The notes beneath the pieces are model-generated. The model ran no database searches, was not told the origin of the DNA, and saw nothing but the letters and a program-made list of their open reading frames with translations. Made by a program: the position numbers and the translations under genes. From Chelativorans sp. YIM 93263 (GTDB lineage Bacteria; Pseudomonadota; Alphaproteobacteria; Rhizobiales; Rhizobiaceae), in the NCBI RefSeq assembly GCF_028767125.1, contig NZ_JAKCWP010000002.1, forward strand, positions 62,001 through 126,000: a stretch of 64,000 nt of DNA, given 5' to 3'. Positions 35,317 to 43,839 of the stretch are shown piece by piece (within the stretch, counting starts at the first letter, position 1; each line of letters begins with the position of its first letter).

Positions 35317-36167
35317 CAGCCTGCCTTGCGGCGCTGCCCCGATGCCGCCGCCCCTTTCCGCTTACCGGCCTGGCGTTTTTGTGCCGCCTTGCCGCCGGCC
35401 TTGGCACTTTTACGGAGCGCATCCATAAGGTCGACGACTTTGGTTTCCTTCGGCGGCTTGGGCAGTTTGATCTCACGACCTTCCATTTTCGCTCGGACCA
35501 GTTCGGCCAAAGCCTGGTCATATCGATCATCAAAGGCGCGAGGGTCGAATTCCCCTTTCTTCGTATCGATAATGTGTTTGGCGAGATCCAGCATCTCGCC
35601 TTCGATATTGATCTCGGGGAGTTCGTCGAAAGCTTCGACTGCAGAACGGACTTCATAGTCGAAATTGAGCGTATTCGCGACCAGTCCCGGTCCTTCCGGG
35701 CGTAATAGGACGGAGCGCGCCCGTTTAAACAAAACGGCATGGCCGAGCGCTGCAACGTTCTTTCGCCGCATCCCTTCCCGAATTACTGCAAACGAATCCG
35801 TGCCGACGGCTCCGGTTGGCGCTATAAAGTACGGCCGGTCGAAATAGACCGTGTCAACTTCGTCGCAGGGAATAAAGCATTCTATGTTTATCGTCTTGTC
35901 GTTCTCGGGAACTGCGTCAGCAACCTCCTCCGGCTCCAGTATGATGTAGTGATTGTCGCCAGACTCATATCCTTTGACCTGTTCCTCCCGGTCGACCGCC
36001 TTTCCTGTCTCCTCATCAACATATTCCCGGCGAACGCGGTTGCCCGTCTTTCGATTGAGAATGTTGAATGAAACGCGCTTAGACGTTGTGGCGCCCGCAT
36101 ACAGCGCAATCGGAAATGCCAGTTCCGACAGCTTTAGGTGTCCTTTCCAGGTTGCCCGGGGAGCCAA
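35316..36167 (-). CDS. ku: Ku protein (second copy), coupled to ligD
   Basis: A 283-residue Ku with an N-terminus (APRATWKGHLKLSELAFPIAL) that aligns with the first copy, the conserved RKTGNRVRREYVDEETGKAV, and a long Lys/Ala/Gly-rich basic tail. The start is TTG 36167: AAGGAG lies 6 bases upstream and the protein then starts like the first copy, whereas the longer frame from another TTG has no such site. It shares the TGATG junction with ligD. The two Ku proteins differ enough that they may form a heterodimer or act under different conditions, as in Sinorhizobium. Confidence 0.93.
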   Translation of the reverse strand: MAPRATWKGHLKLSELAFPIALYAGATTSKRVSFNILNRKTGNRVRREYVDEETGKAVDREEQVKGYESGDNHYIILEPEEVADAVPENDKTINIECFIPCDEVDTVYFDRPYFIAPTGAVGTDSFAVIREGMRRKNVAALGHAVLFKRARSVLLRPEGPGLVANTLNFDYEVRSAVEAFDELPEINIEGEMLDLAKHIIDTKKGEFDPRAFDDRYDQALAELVRAKMEGREIKLPKPPKETKVVDLMDALRKSAKAGGKAAQKRQAGKRKGAAASGQRRKAG

Positions 36168-36605
36168 AGACTTCTCCTTCGCTGAAACCAGCTTTAACGC
36201 CAGCAAACAGCCGAAGGTTCCCCCTTCTATAGATGCAAGGAGACCGTAACGGGGAGTCTTGGCTTAGGGCCTATGTGGATTGCAAGGAGGGCGCGCCTTC
36301 GGAAAGCTCAGGAGTCCCGACATGGTGGTCCCAACGGTTGAGCGGTTCGACCGGCAGGCCGCAAGCATTTCGTCGGGAGGGGGCACGTCGATACACCCGA
36401 CCTTGACAGGTCTGCGCCAATTGTTACTTGGTATCACACAATTTATTTCGTAAATATATTCGTGATACGAAAACATCGCAAATAATACGTGATTAAACGA
36501 CAATATTTCGACAAAATTTTACCACGATTTCCGATAATCTTCTGCTCCAGCGAGGGGGCGACAAAGGGCAACCGTATTCGCCCAATTTGAACGGAGATAA
36601 TCTCA
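36168..36605. other. Intergenic region with an AT-rich regulatory-looking patch
   Basis: About 440 bases between the divergent second ku and EF-hand genes. The half near ku is GC-rich. From about 36421 to 36540 the sequence is strikingly AT-rich and contains an inverted repeat, GTATCAC (36431-36437) and GTGATAC (36462-36468), plus repeated TATTTCG and CGTGAT strings. It probably carries the EF-hand gene promoter and an operator. No gene is seen. Confidence 0.45.
36431..36468. repeat. Inverted repeat GTATCAC/GTGATAC in AT-rich region
   Basis: Perfect 7-bp arms separated by 24 bases of AT-rich DNA, about 140 bases upstream of the EF-hand gene. It may be a two-site operator; function unknown. 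Confidence 0.4.
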
Positions 36606-36830
36606 ATGAAGTATCTGCTCGCAATCGTCACTGCCGTTGCTCTCGCCGCTCCTGCCTTTGCGCAGGCCCCGGACTTTGCGACTGCTGATGCCGATCAGGA
36701 TGGCGTCGTGACGTTCGAGGAGCTTCAGGCGGTCATGCCGGACGTGACGCAGGAAAGCTTCGATGAGGCCGACGCTGACACGAGTGGCGATCTTTCCGAA
36801 GACGAATTCGCAACCGTCACCGGCATGTAA
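36606..36830 (+). CDS. Small secreted EF-hand calcium-binding protein
   Basis: A 74-residue protein with a clear signal peptide (MKYLLAIVTAVALAAPAFAQ, cleavage after AFA) and two canonical 12-residue EF-hand loops. Loop 1 is Asp28 to Glu39 (DADQDGVVTFEE) and loop 2 is Asp56 to Glu67 (DADTSGDLSEDE), with acidic residues at positions 1, 3, 5 and 12. It should bind calcium in the periplasm or outside the cell. GGAG lies upstream of ATG 36606. It is followed 11 bases later by a tiny lipoprotein gene, so the two are probably one transcript. Partner and role are unknown. Confidence 0.88.
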   Translation: MKYLLAIVTAVALAAPAFAQAPDFATADADQDGVVTFEELQAVMPDVTQESFDEADADTSGDLSEDEFATVTGM

Positions 36831-36841
36831 GCGCGCTTCAG

Positions 36842-37000
36842 ATGAAGGCGGTTATACTTGCATCCTTCTCTGCTCTAGCACTTTTCGCCGTCACGGCATG
36901 TGATGGCGGATCCAGTACCCAGACGGGCGGAGTTGAGGAACAGCCGGAGTCGATGACAACGACACCGACGCCGGACACGGGGACCGATACGGCTCAATAG
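36842..37000 (+). CDS. Tiny lipoprotein, 52 residues
   Basis: The frame ATG 36842 to TAG 37000 encodes a signal peptide ending in AVTAC with Cys at residue 20, which fits a lipobox. It is followed by about 32 residues rich in Gly, Thr, Pro and Glu (SSTQTGGVEEQPESM, then a TPTPDTGTD tail). Such a low-complexity hydrophilic tail is typical of small outer-membrane or periplasm-facing lipoproteins. It starts 11 bases after the EF-hand protein stop and ends before a strong terminator, so the two genes form a unit. I recognise no family. Confidence 0.7.
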   Translation: MKAVILASFSALALFAVTACDGGSSTQTGGVEEQPESMTTTPTPDTGTDTAQ

Positions 37001-37036
37001 TTTTGAGTTGCCTGTCGAACTCCGCAGTGTTTGACG

Positions 37037-37063
37037 AGAAGGGGGTGCTTAACACCCCCTTCT
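37037..37063. terminator. Terminator after the EF-hand/lipoprotein unit
   Basis: AGAAGGGGGTG (37037-37047) and CACCCCCTTCT (37053-37063) form a perfect 11-bp stem with a 5-base loop. The T run is short on both strands. It separates the convergent BMP transporter operon from the small genes and may work both ways. Confidence 0.7.
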
Positions 37064-37082
37064 TGCTTGGCAAAAGGCAATT

Positions 37083-38165
37083 CTAGTTGGGCAACTGATT
37101 GTCGATTCCCTCAACGTAGAAGTTCATGCCAAGCAATTCTTCATCGGATGCTACTTCACCTTCCGCAAGCCACGCGGAGCCGTCCTGTTTGTTGATCGGC
37201 CCGGTGAAGGGATGGAGCTCGCCCGAGCGGATCTTCTCCTCGATATCAGCAGCCATTTCCTTCACGTCCTCAGGCATATTGGTGTAGGGGGCCATAACGA
37301 CGTGCCCATCGGCAAGGCCGTCCCAAACGTCGACTTGCTCCCATGTCCCATCACGCACCGCTTTGACCCGCTCGATATAATAAGGGCCCCAGTCATCGAC
37401 GATGGCGGTCAACTGCGTCTCCTTCCCGAACTCGATCATATCCGACGCTTGGCCGAATGCCTTTATCCCGCGTTCCTCCGCCACCTGCATCGGAGCGGTC
37501 GAGTCTGTGTGCTGGGTGATGATATCGACACCCTGATCGATCAACGCTTTTGCAGCATCGGATTCCTTGCCGGGATCAAACCACGTGTTGGCCCACACCA
37601 CCCTGATCTTGAAATCCGGGTCAACAGACTTGGCGCCCAGCATGAATGCGTTGATCCCTCTTACGACTTCCGGAATCGGGAAGGACGCGATGTAGCCGAC
37701 TTCCCCGGTCTCAGATGTGGCCGCAGCGATCACACCTTGGATGTAGCGCCCCTCATAAAAACGCGAATTGTACGTAGCGACATTGGGATGCTCGCGCTTA
37801 TAGCCGGTGGCGTGCTCGAACTTGATATCTGGAAAGCGCCCCGCGACCTCATTGGTCGCATCCATATAACCGAAGGAGGTCGTGAAGATAATGTCGCATC
37901 CTGAACGGGCAAACCGTTGAAGTGCGCGCTCCGCATCCGCGCCTTCCGGAACGCTTTCCAGGTATGCCGTTTCAACGGCATCTCCCATTTCCTCCTCAAG
38001 CTCAAGCACACCCTGATGGTGCTGATAAGTCCAGCCGAAATCGCCTATAGGCCCGACATAGATGAAGCAGGCCTTGGTTGGATCCTCCTGAGCCTGGACA
38101 GGTGCCCCGGCACCAACAGCGCCAAGAACGGCCGCTGTGGCCATTGCGGTGAGTGTTCGTTTCAT
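37083..38165 (-). CDS. BMP-family substrate-binding protein of a nucleoside ABC transporter
   Basis: A 360-residue periplasmic binding protein. The signal peptide (MKRTLTAMATAAVLGAVGAG, cleavage near residue 25) is followed by a BMP/PnrA-type domain: ACFIYVGPIGDFGWTYQHHQG, TTSFGYMDATNEVA, IASFPIPEVVRGINAFMLGA. BMP proteins bind purine nucleosides. ATG 38165 has AGAGGG upstream; the longer frame above lacks a signal peptide. It is the last gene of the operon ATPase-permease-permease-binding protein. Confidence 0.93.
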   Translation of the reverse strand: MKRTLTAMATAAVLGAVGAGAPVQAQEDPTKACFIYVGPIGDFGWTYQHHQGVLELEEEMGDAVETAYLESVPEGADAERALQRFARSGCDIIFTTSFGYMDATNEVAGRFPDIKFEHATGYKREHPNVATYNSRFYEGRYIQGVIAAATSETGEVGYIASFPIPEVVRGINAFMLGAKSVDPDFKIRVVWANTWFDPGKESDAAKALIDQGVDIITQHTDSTAPMQVAEERGIKAFGQASDMIEFGKETQLTAIVDDWGPYYIERVKAVRDGTWEQVDVWDGLADGHVVMAPYTNMPEDVKEMAADIEEKIRSGELHPFTGPINKQDGSAWLAEGEVASDEELLGMNFYVEGIDNQLPN

Positions 38166-38209
38166 TCTGTTTGCCCTCTCTGTTTCCTTTGGCACTTTTT
38201 CTCTAGCTT

Positions 38210-39124
38210 CTACCGGTCCGGCACGAAGGGTCGGCCCAGGGATGCCGGTGTGTTCATCATCGTCAGCCGGCGGTTTTGCGAGATTACAACAAGTACGACG
38301 ATCGTCGCCACATAGGGAAGCGAAGATAGCATCTGGGAAGGTATGGCCACTCCTATCGCCTGCGCATGCAGTTGGCCAATCGTTACACCGCCGAACAGAT
38401 AAGCTCCCGCGATAACCCGCCATGGGCGCCATGATGCGAAAACAACCAGCGCAAGCGCGATCCATCCACGGCCGGCGGTCATGTTCTCCACCCATTGCGG
38501 CGTATAAACCAGCGAAAGATACGCCCCCGCCAGCCCGGCACACGCTCCACCGAACATAACTGCCAGGTAACGGATACCGATAACGCTGATCCCTTGCGCG
38601 TGCGCAGAGGCAGGGTTATCGCCTACTGCCCGCAACATCAGTCCGGCGCGCGTGCCGAACAGGAAATAGGCGACGCCTGCTGTCAGTAAGAGCGAGAGAT
38701 AAAACAACGGGTCCTGGCCGAACACCAGCCGCCCGACCACCGGAAGATCCGAGAGTACCGGGATATCGACAACACCAAGTCTCATGCCCGGTTGCCCGAC
38801 GAAGCTTTCACCTATCATGCCCGAGACGCCGAGGCCGAAAAGGGTAAGCGCGAGCCCGGTCGCAACCTGATTAGTCACCAATGTCAATGTGAGAAAACCG
38901 AATAAGAGCGCGAAAGCAGCACCAACCACTATGGCAGCGACGACGCCAAGCCACGCAGAGCCGCTTAGAAGCGAGACACTGAAGCCGGTCACCGCTCCCA
39001 TGATCATCATGCCTTCGACGCCCAGGTTAAGAACGCCTGATCGCTCGGCAACCAGTTCCCCTATCGCTGCGATCAGCAGCGGCGTTGCGGCGGTTGCAAT
39101 CGTGAGAAGAACGGATTCAAGCAT
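38210..39124 (-). CDS. Nucleoside ABC transporter permease (second)
   Basis: A 304-residue membrane protein of the BPD_transp_2 (branched-chain/ribose-type) permease family, with about eight to ten hydrophobic helices. [19 protein letters not shown] is the family signature near the N-terminus, and [16 protein letters not shown] the typical cytoplasmic coupling loop. ATG 39124 overlaps the end of the previous permease gene by 8 bases; the start given by the longer frame would add an unlikely Arg-rich leader. It forms the channel with the other permease and is driven by the ATPase. Confidence 0.93.
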   Translation of the reverse strand: MLESVLLTIATAATPLLIAAIGELVAERSGVLNLGVEGMMIMGAVTGFSVSLLSGSAWLGVVAAIVVGAAFALLFGFLTLTLVTNQVATGLALTLFGLGVSGMIGESFVGQPGMRLGVVDIPVLSDLPVVGRLVFGQDPLFYLSLLLTAGVAYFLFGTRAGLMLRAVGDNPASAHAQGISVIGIRYLAVMFGGACAGLAGAYLSLVYTPQWVENMTAGRGWIALALVVFASWRPWRVIAGAYLFGGVTIGQLHAQAIGVAIPSQMLSSLPYVATIVVLVVISQNRRLTMMNTPASLGRPFVPDR

Positions 39125-40220
39125 GGCCCGCCGGCGCCTCCGTGCTGCGCGCCGCAACCGTTCTGGTGAGGCGGATTCGATAGTGAATGAGGCAGTCGCA
39201 GGCGAGGACAAAGAACAGCAACATCCCTTGGAACGCTCGAGCCGTCTTGTCCGTCACGCCGATCGAAATTTGCGCCGCCTCGCCTCCGAGATAGGAAAGA
39301 GCCAACACGAAGCCCGCCGCTATGATCCCCAGCGGGTTCAGCCTCCCGAGAAACGCAACGATGATGGCTGTGAAGCCGTAACCGGGTGAGATTGCCGGGC
39401 GAAGTTGCCCGATCGCACCGGACACTTCGCTGATCCCCGCAAGGCCCGCCAGCGCACCGGAAACAAGGAAGGCGAAGATCACCATACGTGCGCGGGAGAA
39501 TCCGCCAAAACGCCCTGCCCGCGGACTTTGGCCCACCACCTTCACCTCGATGCCCTTCAGGGTGCGCGAAAGCACGAACCAGAGCACCAGCGCAGCCGCA
39601 ATCGCGAAAATGATGCCCCAGTGTGCACGACCGGCATCCGGCCAGATTTCCGGCAGGACCGCAAAGTCATGGAAATTGCGCGTTTCGGGAAAATTATACC
39701 CTTCGGGATTACGCCACGGGCCGCGCACGAGCCAATCCAGAAACAGCTCTGCCACGTAAACGAGCATCAAGCTGACGAGGATTTCGTTGGTGTTGAAGCG
39801 CGCTTTGAGGAAAGCCGGGATCGCGGCATAGGCCGCACCGCCGAGTACCCCCATCAGCAGCATGAGAGGAAGCACAATCCAAGTTTGGAAACCCGGAAAC
39901 ATCACCGGCAGGATGGAACCGGCAATCGCACCGACAATGAACTGCCCTTCCGCCCCGATATTCCAGTTATTCGACAGATAACAGACCGAAAGCCCCACAC
40001 CGATCAGGATCAACGGCGCGGCCTTGACCATCAGCTCATGGAGCGACCACGTTTCAAGCAATGGATCGATGAAGAAGAAATAGAGTGCCTCCAGCGGGTT
40101 CTTGCCCAAAAACAGAAACATTACCGCGCCGGCAAAGAGAGTGAGAAGCAGGGCGAGAAACGGCGAAAGCGCGCTGAAAAGCGGAGAGCTTTGCGGACGT
40201 TTGACAAGCTCAATGCGCAT
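39117..40220 (-). CDS. Nucleoside ABC transporter permease (first)
   Basis: A 367-residue inner-membrane permease of the same family as its neighbour. Typical parts are LSVCYLSNNWNIGAEGQFI, ARFNTNEILVSLMLVYVA and VVGQSPRAGRFGGFS (cytoplasmic coupling loop). ATG 40220 shares a base with the TGA stop of the ATPase gene (TGATG), so the genes are coupled. Two different permeases, one ATPase with two nucleotide-binding halves and one BMP protein match the Nup/Rns type guanosine/purine nucleoside importer. Confidence 0.94.
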   Translation of the reverse strand: MRIELVKRPQSSPLFSALSPFLALLLTLFAGAVMFLFLGKNPLEALYFFFIDPLLETWSLHELMVKAAPLILIGVGLSVCYLSNNWNIGAEGQFIVGAIAGSILPVMFPGFQTWIVLPLMLLMGVLGGAAYAAIPAFLKARFNTNEILVSLMLVYVAELFLDWLVRGPWRNPEGYNFPETRNFHDFAVLPEIWPDAGRAHWGIIFAIAAALVLWFVLSRTLKGIEVKVVGQSPRAGRFGGFSRARMVIFAFLVSGALAGLAGISEVSGAIGQLRPAISPGYGFTAIIVAFLGRLNPLGIIAAGFVLALSYLGGEAAQISIGVTDKTARAFQGMLLFFVLACDCLIHYRIRLTRTVAARSTEAPAGHA

Positions 40221-41830
40221 CACACAACCTCCACCGGGGGGCGCGGATTTTGGCCCGGCTCCGAGCCGCCCATGAGAAGCCCGATCTCCTCATAGGTCGC
40301 CTCCCCGACGGGAATGGGCGCGGAAATCCGTCCACCATGCATCACCGCAATGGAGTCACAGATTTCGAACAACTCATCGAGGTCCTGGCTGATAACCAGT
40401 ACCGCCGATCCGTTCTTCGCAAGATCAACTAACGCCTGGCGGATGCGCACGGCCGCGCCCGCATCCACCCCCCAGGTCGGCTGGTTGACCACCATCACCT
40501 GTGGAGCGCGATCAAGCTCACGGCCAATGACGAATTTCTGCAAATTCCCGCCCGACAAAGCCGTTGCTTCCGGATCGGGCGTGCTTTTACGAACATCCAT
40601 CGTACTGACGACACGCTTTGTCGCCTCACCTACCGCGCGGCCCCGAACCACGCCCAATCGAGCGAGAAACGCCAAGGCGTCGGTACGGTAACGTGATAGA
40701 AGCAAGTTCTGTGAGAGGGTCATTTGCGGAGCGGCAGCGTGGCCGAGCCGCTCCTCCGGCACGAATGCAGCGCTCATGAGCCTGCGTCCGGAAATATCCT
40801 TCCGGCCGGCGTCTTTTCCGCAAATCTGGATGATATTAGCCCGTTCTTGTAGAACTTCACCAGATACCGCCTCAAAAAACTCGCCCTGACCGTTGCCCGC
40901 CACACCGGCAATGCCGAGAATTTCGCCGGCATGGACCTCAAGATTGATGTCGGAGAGCGGAACAGCGAAGGGGTGGCTAGCCTCACGACTGAGCCCGCGA
41001 ACAGCGAGGAGCGCCTCGCGTGCAGCTGCAGGCTTCTCGCGGTCCACATGAGGAACCTCGTCGCCGACCATCATGCGCGCAAGCGACGAGGTCGTCTCCT
41101 TCCGGGGATCGCAATGTGCAACTACCCTTCCCTGTCGCAAAACAGTAGCGCCGTCACAAAGCTGCTTTACCTCCTCGAGACGGTGGGAGATATACAGGAT
41201 CGAGCGCCCCTCACTCCGTAATTTCTCCAGCGTCTCGAAAAGCTTGTCCGCCTCCTGAGGCGTCAGAACGGAGGTTGGCTCGTCGAGGATTATCAGTTCG
41301 GGATCTTGCAGAAGACACCGGGTGATCTCAATCCGCTGGCGTTCACCCACAGAAAGATCGCCCACGTGAGCATGCGGATCGAGCGGCAATCCGTAGGTAT
41401 GTGAGAGCTCCTCTGCACGCGCAGCGATAGTCGCGAGGGGCGCTGGGTCGTTAAGCGCCAGCATGATGTTCTCGGCCGCAGTCAACGCGTCGAATAGCGA
41501 AAAATGCTGAAAAACCATACCTATGCCAAGACCGCGAGCCTCCCCGGGGCTGGATATCGCAACTGGTTGATCCTTCCAATAGATCGTGCCGCCGGTTGGC
41601 TCCAGCGCGCCGAAAAGCATTTTCACGAAGGTGGACTTTCCGGCCCCGTTTTCGCCGAGCAGGGCGTGGATTTCGCCCTTCCCAATTGTCAGATCAACGG
41701 AGTCGCAGGCCTTCAACGCGCCAAAGACTTTTGTCAGTCCACGCACGTCCAGTAACGCTTTGGCCCTATTTCCCAGTGTTGCGTCCACAACACCTCCCAT
41801 TCTGCGGCCCGATATCGTTCTCATGTCCAT
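40220..41830 (-). CDS. Nucleoside ABC transporter ATP-binding protein (double ATPase)
   Basis: A 536-residue ATPase with two ABC domains, as in ribose and BMP-type nucleoside importers. The first has Walker A LLGENGAGKST, signature LSVGERQRIEI and Walker B ELIILDEPTS. The second has IAGVAGNGQGEF in place of a standard Walker A, signature ALSGGNLQKFVIGRE, and NQPTWGVDAGA in the Walker B position; a degenerate second site is normal for this family. Two ATG codons (41830, 41824) are possible starts. First gene of the operon. Confidence 0.94.
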   Translation of the reverse strand: MDMRTISGRRMGGVVDATLGNRAKALLDVRGLTKVFGALKACDSVDLTIGKGEIHALLGENGAGKSTFVKMLFGALEPTGGTIYWKDQPVAISSPGEARGLGIGMVFQHFSLFDALTAAENIMLALNDPAPLATIAARAEELSHTYGLPLDPHAHVGDLSVGERQRIEITRCLLQDPELIILDEPTSVLTPQEADKLFETLEKLRSEGRSILYISHRLEEVKQLCDGATVLRQGRVVAHCDPRKETTSSLARMMVGDEVPHVDREKPAAAREALLAVRGLSREASHPFAVPLSDINLEVHAGEILGIAGVAGNGQGEFFEAVSGEVLQERANIIQICGKDAGRKDISGRRLMSAAFVPEERLGHAAAPQMTLSQNLLLSRYRTDALAFLARLGVVRGRAVGEATKRVVSTMDVRKSTPDPEATALSGGNLQKFVIGRELDRAPQVMVVNQPTWGVDAGAAVRIRQALVDLAKNGSAVLVISQDLDELFEICDSIAVMHGGRISAPIPVGEATYEEIGLLMGGSEPGQNPRPPVEVV

Positions 41831-41890
41831 CGTAGGTGTGCGAGGCCGCGATGCAACAGCGCTGATCTGCTTGAAAGTGCTTCAAGTCAT

Positions 41891-42862
41891 TCAAGGAATT
41901 AGAACGGTGGTTCCCGTTGTCCGCCGGCCCTCGAGATCCTCGTGCGCCTTTGCGACATCTGCCAGTGGATAGCTCTGATTGACCATAATCTTGACCGCCC
42001 CCGACTCAACCACCGAGAACAATTCTTCGGCAGCTGTATCAAGTTCCCTTCTCTCGGCAATATAGGAGAAAAGCGTTGGCCGGGTCGCGAATAGCGAACC
42101 CTTTTGCGCCAGAAGGCCGATGTTGAACGGTGGTACGGAGCCGGAGGACTGCCCAAAGCTGGCAAACGTGCCAAGTGGGCGCAAACAGTCCAGAGAAGCA
42201 GGGAAAGTGTCCTTACCGACCGAGTCATAGACCACGTCGCACATACGACCGCCCGTAATCTCACGCACTTCGGACACGAAATCCTGCTTCCTATAGTCGA
42301 TCACATGATCGAAACCATGAGCCTTGGCGAGCTCTACCTTTTCTGGAGATCCGGCCGTGCCGATCACTTTGGCACCGAGGTGCTTCGCCCATTGGCCGAG
42401 GATTAGGCCTACACCACCCGCGGCTGCATGGTAGAGGATCACATCACCGGGTTTTACGGGATAGGTCCGTCGCAGAAGGTACCAGGCCGTCATGCCTTTC
42501 AGCATCATCCCGGCAGCTTGCTCGTAAGGGATGCCCTCTGGAATGCGCACCAGACGGTCAGCAGGTGCCAGCCGCTGTTCGGCATATGCGCCGGAATTGA
42601 TACAATAGGCCACCCGGTCACCCGGTTTGAAATCACGCACGCCCTCACCGACGTCGAGGACGACGCCCGCGCCCTCTCCTCCAGGGATAAAGGGGGTCTT
42701 GGCTGAATAAAGACCTGTGCGGAAATAGATGTCGATGAAGTTGAGCCCGATGGCCTTCTGCTCAACGAGAACCTCACCGGCGCCGGGCTTGCCGGGATCG
42801 TAATCTTCCAGACGCAGAACCTCAGGGCCACCTGTTTCGTGGACGCGGATCGCTTTGACCAT
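41891..42862 (-). CDS. qor: NADPH:quinone oxidoreductase, MDR family
   Basis: A 323-residue zinc-free medium-chain dehydrogenase/reductase. GLNFIDIYFRTGLY, PGGEGAGVVLDVGEGV and the NADPH-binding fold YHAAAGGVGLILGQWAKHLGAKVIG (glycine pattern A-A-G-G-V-G) identify quinone oxidoreductase 1. It transfers hydride from NADPH to quinones, protecting against quinone stress. Start ATG 42862; the gene lies 3 bases after the pcs stop, so it is probably in the same transcript as pcs. Confidence 0.93.
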   Translation of the reverse strand: MVKAIRVHETGGPEVLRLEDYDPGKPGAGEVLVEQKAIGLNFIDIYFRTGLYSAKTPFIPGGEGAGVVLDVGEGVRDFKPGDRVAYCINSGAYAEQRLAPADRLVRIPEGIPYEQAAGMMLKGMTAWYLLRRTYPVKPGDVILYHAAAGGVGLILGQWAKHLGAKVIGTAGSPEKVELAKAHGFDHVIDYRKQDFVSEVREITGGRMCDVVYDSVGKDTFPASLDCLRPLGTFASFGQSSGSVPPFNIGLLAQKGSLFATRPTLFSYIAERRELDTAAEELFSVVESGAVKIMVNQSYPLADVAKAHEDLEGRRTTGTTVLIP

Positions 42863-42865
42863 AAC

Positions 42866-43588
42866 CTAGCTAACCTTTTTCCCAAGCTGTGGCATGGCCT
42901 GCATTACCATGCCAATTCCGTATAGATACAAGGCCGTAAGGCCAATGCCCAATCTGATGGATGAATCCGCCTGCAAATCCTGAAGCAGAGCGACAACTGC
43001 TAACGCGCACCAGGTCAGAAAAATACCGAGGTTAAGCACTCGCAGCCTTGCGACGCGAACCGGATGCAGGAAATGAAGTGGAGCGAACGTGAGCACTGCG
43101 GAAATCACGACTATCGCGAACGAGAAATATTCTCCCGGCTGAATCACAAAGAGAGTGAAGACGAGCATGTTCCAGGTCACGGGAAAGCCCTTGAAGAAAT
43201 TCTCAGATGTCTTGATGCCCGTATCGGCATAATAGACCGCGCTAGAGACGACGATGATTGCTGCTGCGAGAAATGAGAGCCCTGCGCCCATAAACCCACT
43301 TTGATAAAGCGCAAAGGCTGGAATAAGCACATAGGTGAGATAGTCGATTATGTTGTCCAGCGTATCCCCAGACCAGGTAGGCAGGACATTCTTGACTTCG
43401 AGTTTGCGCGCGATGGGGCCATCGATCCCATCTACGAGAAGCGCGAGCCCCAGCCACCAGAACATCGCAGTCCACTGCTGATCGCTCGCGGCCAGCAGTG
43501 AAAGGAACGCCAAGAACGACCCGGACGCCGTGAGGAGATGGACCGAAAACGCCTTCGCCTGAGGCGCTGTGACCTTTTTTCTTGCCAT
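42866..43588 (-). CDS. pcs: Phosphatidylcholine synthase
   Basis: A 240-residue integral membrane enzyme that condenses CDP-diacylglycerol with choline, a pathway found mostly in Alphaproteobacteria that interact with eukaryotes. The CDP-alcohol phosphotransferase motif is intact: Asp56-Gly57, Ala60-Arg61, Gly74, Asp78 and Asp82 in the segment DGPIARKLEVKN...SGDTLDNIID. Eight or so hydrophobic segments follow. ATG 43588 is preferred to a TTG further upstream because the family begins with a short basic N-terminus. It is followed at once by qor. Confidence 0.93.
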   Translation of the reverse strand: MARKKVTAPQAKAFSVHLLTASGSFLAFLSLLAASDQQWTAMFWWLGLALLVDGIDGPIARKLEVKNVLPTWSGDTLDNIIDYLTYVLIPAFALYQSGFMGAGLSFLAAAIIVVSSAVYYADTGIKTSENFFKGFPVTWNMLVFTLFVIQPGEYFSFAIVVISAVLTFAPLHFLHPVRVARLRVLNLGIFLTWCALAVVALLQDLQADSSIRLGIGLTALYLYGIGMVMQAMPQLGKKVS

Positions 43589-43839
43589 TAGCCGGATCGT
43601 TCTGCCGATGTCGAACAAACTTGCCGGTCGGGCAAGCGCGCGGCATTGAATCGCGGCACAGCCCGTCCTTCGATCTCATTAGCACGGCGAACGCCGAAAC
43701 CGGCAGTCCCTAGCTTCAGGAATATGGAAAATTCGCTACTTTTTCAGATTCCCGCCAGAGCTTCCGGCTTTCCTCCGTCGTTGATCGTCAGCGACAGCCT
43801 ACTTATAGGTGAGCAGAGCAGAGAAAGGTTGGTGATCAG

